Part shown: piece after piece, positions 60,325 through 64,000 of the stretch
Position numbering within the stretch: position 1 is the stretch's first letter
How the letters are laid out: each line of letters opens with the position of its first letter
Origin: Paragonimus skrjabini miyazakii
Taxonomy: Eukaryota; Platyhelminthes; Trematoda; Plagiorchiida; Troglotrematidae
Direction of reading: 5' to 3'
Length of the DNA stretch: 64,000 nt
Assembly (NCBI GenBank): GCA_014338405.1
Contig: JTDE01000108.1
Coordinates: 41,749 to 105,748, forward strand
The notes under the pieces: generated by a model
Told to the model about the DNA's origin: nothing
What the model saw: only the letters and a program-made list of their open reading frames with translations
Database searches by the model: none
Made by a program: the position numbers and the translations under genes

Positions 60325-61382
60325 GGTATGCAAATAATTCGTAAGGGTTCCATAGACATCTTCATTAACGTTCCTTAAGGCCGCTGATATAAAATACGGA
60401 TTTGTAAAAATAAGTGGTATCAGGGCATAGGTCAAACGGAATTCAAAATCGATCCAAAAATTAGCAGAAAAATGTAAAACGTTTTAAACAACCAGGTGCT
60501 TTCACAGTCCGCAGGTTCTACTGCCTGAATTCAGATCTCACAAGTATTCTCACATTAGCCGAATTAGCCCGAATCAATACGGAGAATTCTCTAGCTGACA
60601 TGTTTCCCACTGACGAACAGGAAAATCTCTCGCTAACACCTTTTTGCATTTCAGATATTCCGAGAATTCACTGTGTTTGCTTTTAACAGCTTGAAAGTCG
60701 AAAACATTATAACAAACGGTTCCGGACGGTCTGGATGACACTAATCGATTACAATGCTTTTATCAAGCAAGATTTTCTGTTGAATTCAAAATTCGAACAG
60801 GTCTGTTATCTCATACTGGGTCCAAGCTACGGACATTTCTTAGTCCTAAGCGCGTAATGGAGTAAAACCACGGTACTTTGTGAACAATAATCAAATGTTG
60901 GTCGTTTAGTTCTTGATCATCCTGTAGACCTATCACTGACACTTAGTGAAATGTTAGTTCACCAGATACAATAATTTTGGGTGTCTGAATAAAGCAGTTA
61001 GGCTTAAAGTGTGTTTACTCAGGGAATTACAATGAATATGACGCACAGTCAACAGTGATGGGACGCTGTTAACGCAATGTTTCATGCGGTTTTGTCAACG
61101 TGACTTCTAAGAACACAATGATGATAGTACAGGTTGGGTAAATGTAACGAGCAGCTAATATTGGGTGGACTGACACCTCTAGAATTCCATTTTTACCAAA
61201 GTCTTGATGCCTTCTGTCGAGATGAATGAATGAGCTACAGGAGTACATCATGTCAAGTGGTTAACTAGACTCGTAAACTACGGCAATCAACAATTGGAAA
61301 AATTAACTCACGAGAGGATTGCACCGTCGAAGCTTTAACGAACCGTAAAAATATGATAGATATCAAGATTTTTGCACATAAG
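60325..61382. other. No recognisable feature
   Basis: Nothing supported. Confidence 0.4.
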
Positions 61383-61493
61383 GAGTTGGGCAGTGAAGAA
61401 GGCAGCCGGATTAGAACAGTCGCTGGGTTGCTAGTTCACTTGTTTCCTACTGCTCCAGAACTTCAGCGCACTCTGAAAATACTGTCGCTTCAG
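61383..61493 (+). CDS. Candidate 111-bp internal exon, unknown protein
   Basis: Acceptor-like TTTTTGCACATAAG and a good donor (TTCAG/GTGATC) bracket exactly 37 open codons, phase 0 at both ends. The product reads ELGSEEGSRIRTVAGLLVHL followed by FPTAPELQRTLKILSLQ. The frame remains open beyond the donor to 61649, so the exon end is uncertain. Family not recognised. Confidence 0.35.
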
Positions 61494-64000
61494 GTGATCA
61501 AATCAGGAGTAGCTTTGCTATTTTCATCACCCCCTGTTGCTTCTGCGAACGACCGATCGGGTAAAACGTCCAAAATCAACGACTATAATCTATCCCATTT
61601 TCACTATTCTGTCCAAGTCACAAATCTGATTTTGAAGCGTATGCTTTGACCACTTGAACTGCAAACAGCTCGCCGGTATGTGCTCGCAGAATGAAAATGG
61701 CCTACAGTTTTGAATACTTTTTACCTAGTTCACAAGATGCGTTCGTTTAATGTTTCATTTCAACTTTTCTATTAGTTGTGATGAGGTCGCAGCCAGTACA
61801 CAACAGCTATTCTATCAAATAATTTAGCCACCGTCGTTACACTTAAGTAGCGAAAAGCGGTTACATACAAGGCCTACTGAATACGGGAGCAGTAATGACT
61901 TGCCTCTGTTCACCAATAATTCTCGTTACTATATCTACCACGTATTTGTACGCTGAACTGGCATGGCGAATGACTGTAATAGTGAGTTCCCTCCTGTTAG
62001 TTTAAACTTTTTCCATTGTGACGATAATCCTCTTTGAGGAACGCGGCTATTTGCATTCCGCGCCATTTATATCTGCATCATTCCCATCGCATCCTAACCG
62101 GCAATCGAATTCATCACATTCATGTTTGCCCAACTACCCCGAATCGTTTTTGTTTAATATTCTCCGTACCCTATGCATATCAAATCGACCTACCAGCGTT
62201 AATCAATTAGGTGACATTTTCATTCCAGATTTAGTTACAAAATCCCAGTTGAGAATTCCATGCCATTGTATGGAAAACATGTTGCGTCAAAGGTCGATAG
62301 CTGGTGGCAACAGTTCTTTGGATCGGTTACCTCATGTAGCTATTGGTTGGCGGGACTGCAAGTGCATGCGACGTTGAGCATCCTGACAATTCGTACCGAC
62401 CTAGTAGAGACTGTGTGCGTGTGTTTGCGTATGTGCACATCAGTGAATGTCCGCTGTGCCCGTGTGAACCCGCACGCACAGAAGCACCGGGCCAATTATG
62501 GCTAGCGTGGCCGGTAAAGTGCTCAAGTGGGATCGAGTAGGATACAAACGAACAAAATAATGCCAAACACTGAAGTCGCCCATCATGATTTTCGTAACAA
62601 TAGATCTACTCAGAATGTGATCATCAAATGAATATGCAGACTGACAATATCTTCCTTGAATAAAAGGTGCACACATCATTCAGTGTTTGCACACAAGCAC
62701 AAACCGTCAGATTCACAGATACGGTTCATTTGTAGTTCACAACTCCTTTGACATCAGGTGGTTCCAACTTCCCACCCATCCATATAAATACAAACAACTG
62801 ACCTCGGTCATGAGAGGTGAATCTGTCCTGTGTCTAGTGCGTGATTCATGTTAATTTGTTTCCGTCCAATCAGGGATTTAAAGTCTCAGCTGTATCCCTC
62901 ATAAGTGCGTTGGCCCTATGATGAGTTGTGAAAGACGTGTTCGACGTGCCTAGTTTATTTTCTGCCAGCATAGATTTGAGAATGCTTGTGCAAATTTCGT
63001 TCTCCTGCTTATTAAATTATGAATTCCCGAGGATGTAATACCGATGGGGTTCTGCTATATAGAACAACAGCCCTAAACTCAACATTTTGAGGATAACCCT
63101 GATAATCTAAGATTATGACTACCCGAATATATAGATGTCTTGAACTGATTCATGTATCTGGGGGAAGTAATAGAAAATCGACGTACAGTTGAGCACATAA
63201 CACTTGATTATATCATCCTGTATCCACTTTACTAAAGTACTTTATACTTGGTCGTTCTCATATCGGACTTTCGGTTACTGCTTTTACTCCGTCGTGATAT
63301 GGGCTGATGAGTCGAAACCAGGTAACTGTTCTTACTGATCGATGAGATGAAATGCTGGGAAATTGTTTTTTGATAGTATATTTGTGTGACCTATATTGCT
63401 CGCTTACCTTGATTCATTGTATTAAAATGTAGTGGTAAAAACCATTTATTTTATTTAGCTTGGTGTTTTTGTTCATAATCGTACAATTGCAACAGGCTGG
63501 CACTTATGGACTGTTAATGGAATGCCAGAAATTAACAACCGGTGCCACTTGCTAAGTATGCTATTAGTAACCTGATCAAATTATGTTCCGTTGTTATTAG
63601 ATTTTTATTTTCTGGTTAATGCAGGTTTTATGCTACTAATTAACATAGCCTGCTGATCGTACAGTAATGTTACGACGCCAGTAATCTGAGGCAGTGTTGT
63701 TAGAGTGTACACAACACCAAGCACAGTGTCGTCTCTAAGCCGCAATTTCCTGAACTGCCTAAATGTTTACATGGAGATTTTATATTGATGATAGTTACCA
63801 ACTCTGATTTGATCTGTCCACTCTGCGATCAGTTTACAGCAGGGAGTTGATAGTCCGAGAAAGCGAACTGTTTCAAATAAACCAACCCAATCATAGGATG
63901 GATATTTGCGGGAACAACAGAAAAAAGTAGTTGAACAGCAGGTGGTCTCACTATAGAGCTGATGATACTGATTTTGTTACGGAATAGAACTGCATTTTAT
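61494..64000. other. No recognisable feature
   Basis: Open frames near 62018-62566 overlap on both strands without motifs. A GCTGATGAGTCGAAACC word at about 63302-63318 was considered as a hammerhead and rejected. Confidence 0.4.

Noticed and set aside
62018..62566. Overlapping open frames on both strands as genes
   Set aside because: Mutual shadows in a stretch without stop codons; no motif or splice signal.
63302..63330. GCTGATGAGTCGAAACCAGGTAAC as a hammerhead ribozyme
   Set aside because: Only three bases separate CUGAUGA and GAAA, so stem II would be one pair with a one-base loop, and no stem I partner is visible.

Overview
This is non-coding-dominated nuclear DNA from an animal, most likely a parasitic flatworm (digenean trematode). 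That assignment rests on the repeats: a tRNA-derived SINE carrying a type I hammerhead ribozyme (the Sm-alpha style known from schistosomes), Penelope-like elements (PLEs) with a GIY-YIG endonuclease, a Ty3/gypsy element with the nucleocapsid/protease layout seen in trematode elements, and decayed LINEs. Genus cannot be fixed from the sequence. Two runs of exactly 100 N mark scaffold gaps at 27826-27925 and 39373-39472.

Layout. 0.3-2.1 kb: minus-strand Ty3/gypsy remnant, overlapped and flanked by a 168-bp inverted repeat (1-168 and 2759-2926), then a perfect 61-bp palindrome (3230-3290). 9.3-11.0 kb: decayed LINE with reverse transcriptase and C-terminal C2H2 zinc finger. 14.9-15.3, 21.7-22.2, 25.9-26.2, 35.7-36.2, 37.2-37.6, 45.0-45.1 and 54.0-54.4 kb: a second tRNA-like SINE (here SINE-2), three times arranged as head-to-head inverted pairs. 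17.7, 19.0, 27.4-28.1, 34.7-35.2, 39.5, 40.8-41.4 and 60.2 kb: hammerhead SINE copies, one with a complete ribozyme core (19046-19090). 19.8-20.8 and 21.1-21.5 kb: two PLE remnants in the same orientation. 46.0-46.8 kb: a third, much younger PLE fragment beginning exactly at an (AT)n tract. 57.7-58.4 kb: endonuclease half of a second LINE. 59.6-60.1 kb: an unrecognised coding-like region with two in-frame stops.

No complete host gene is visible. Several short stretches have splice-acceptor and/or donor signals around open, codon-like sequence (for example 16432-16641, 52736-52921, 53149-53340, 61383-61493) and may be exons of genes with long introns; none matches a family I can name, and they cannot be joined into one gene from this sequence. 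Everything else looks like intron or intergenic DNA without recognisable structure.

The most interesting signal is the hammerhead SINE family: the copies form a natural mutational series, with one intact core and others mutated at the two catalytic guanines (G8, G12), side by side with PLEs, a class also known to carry hammerheads.
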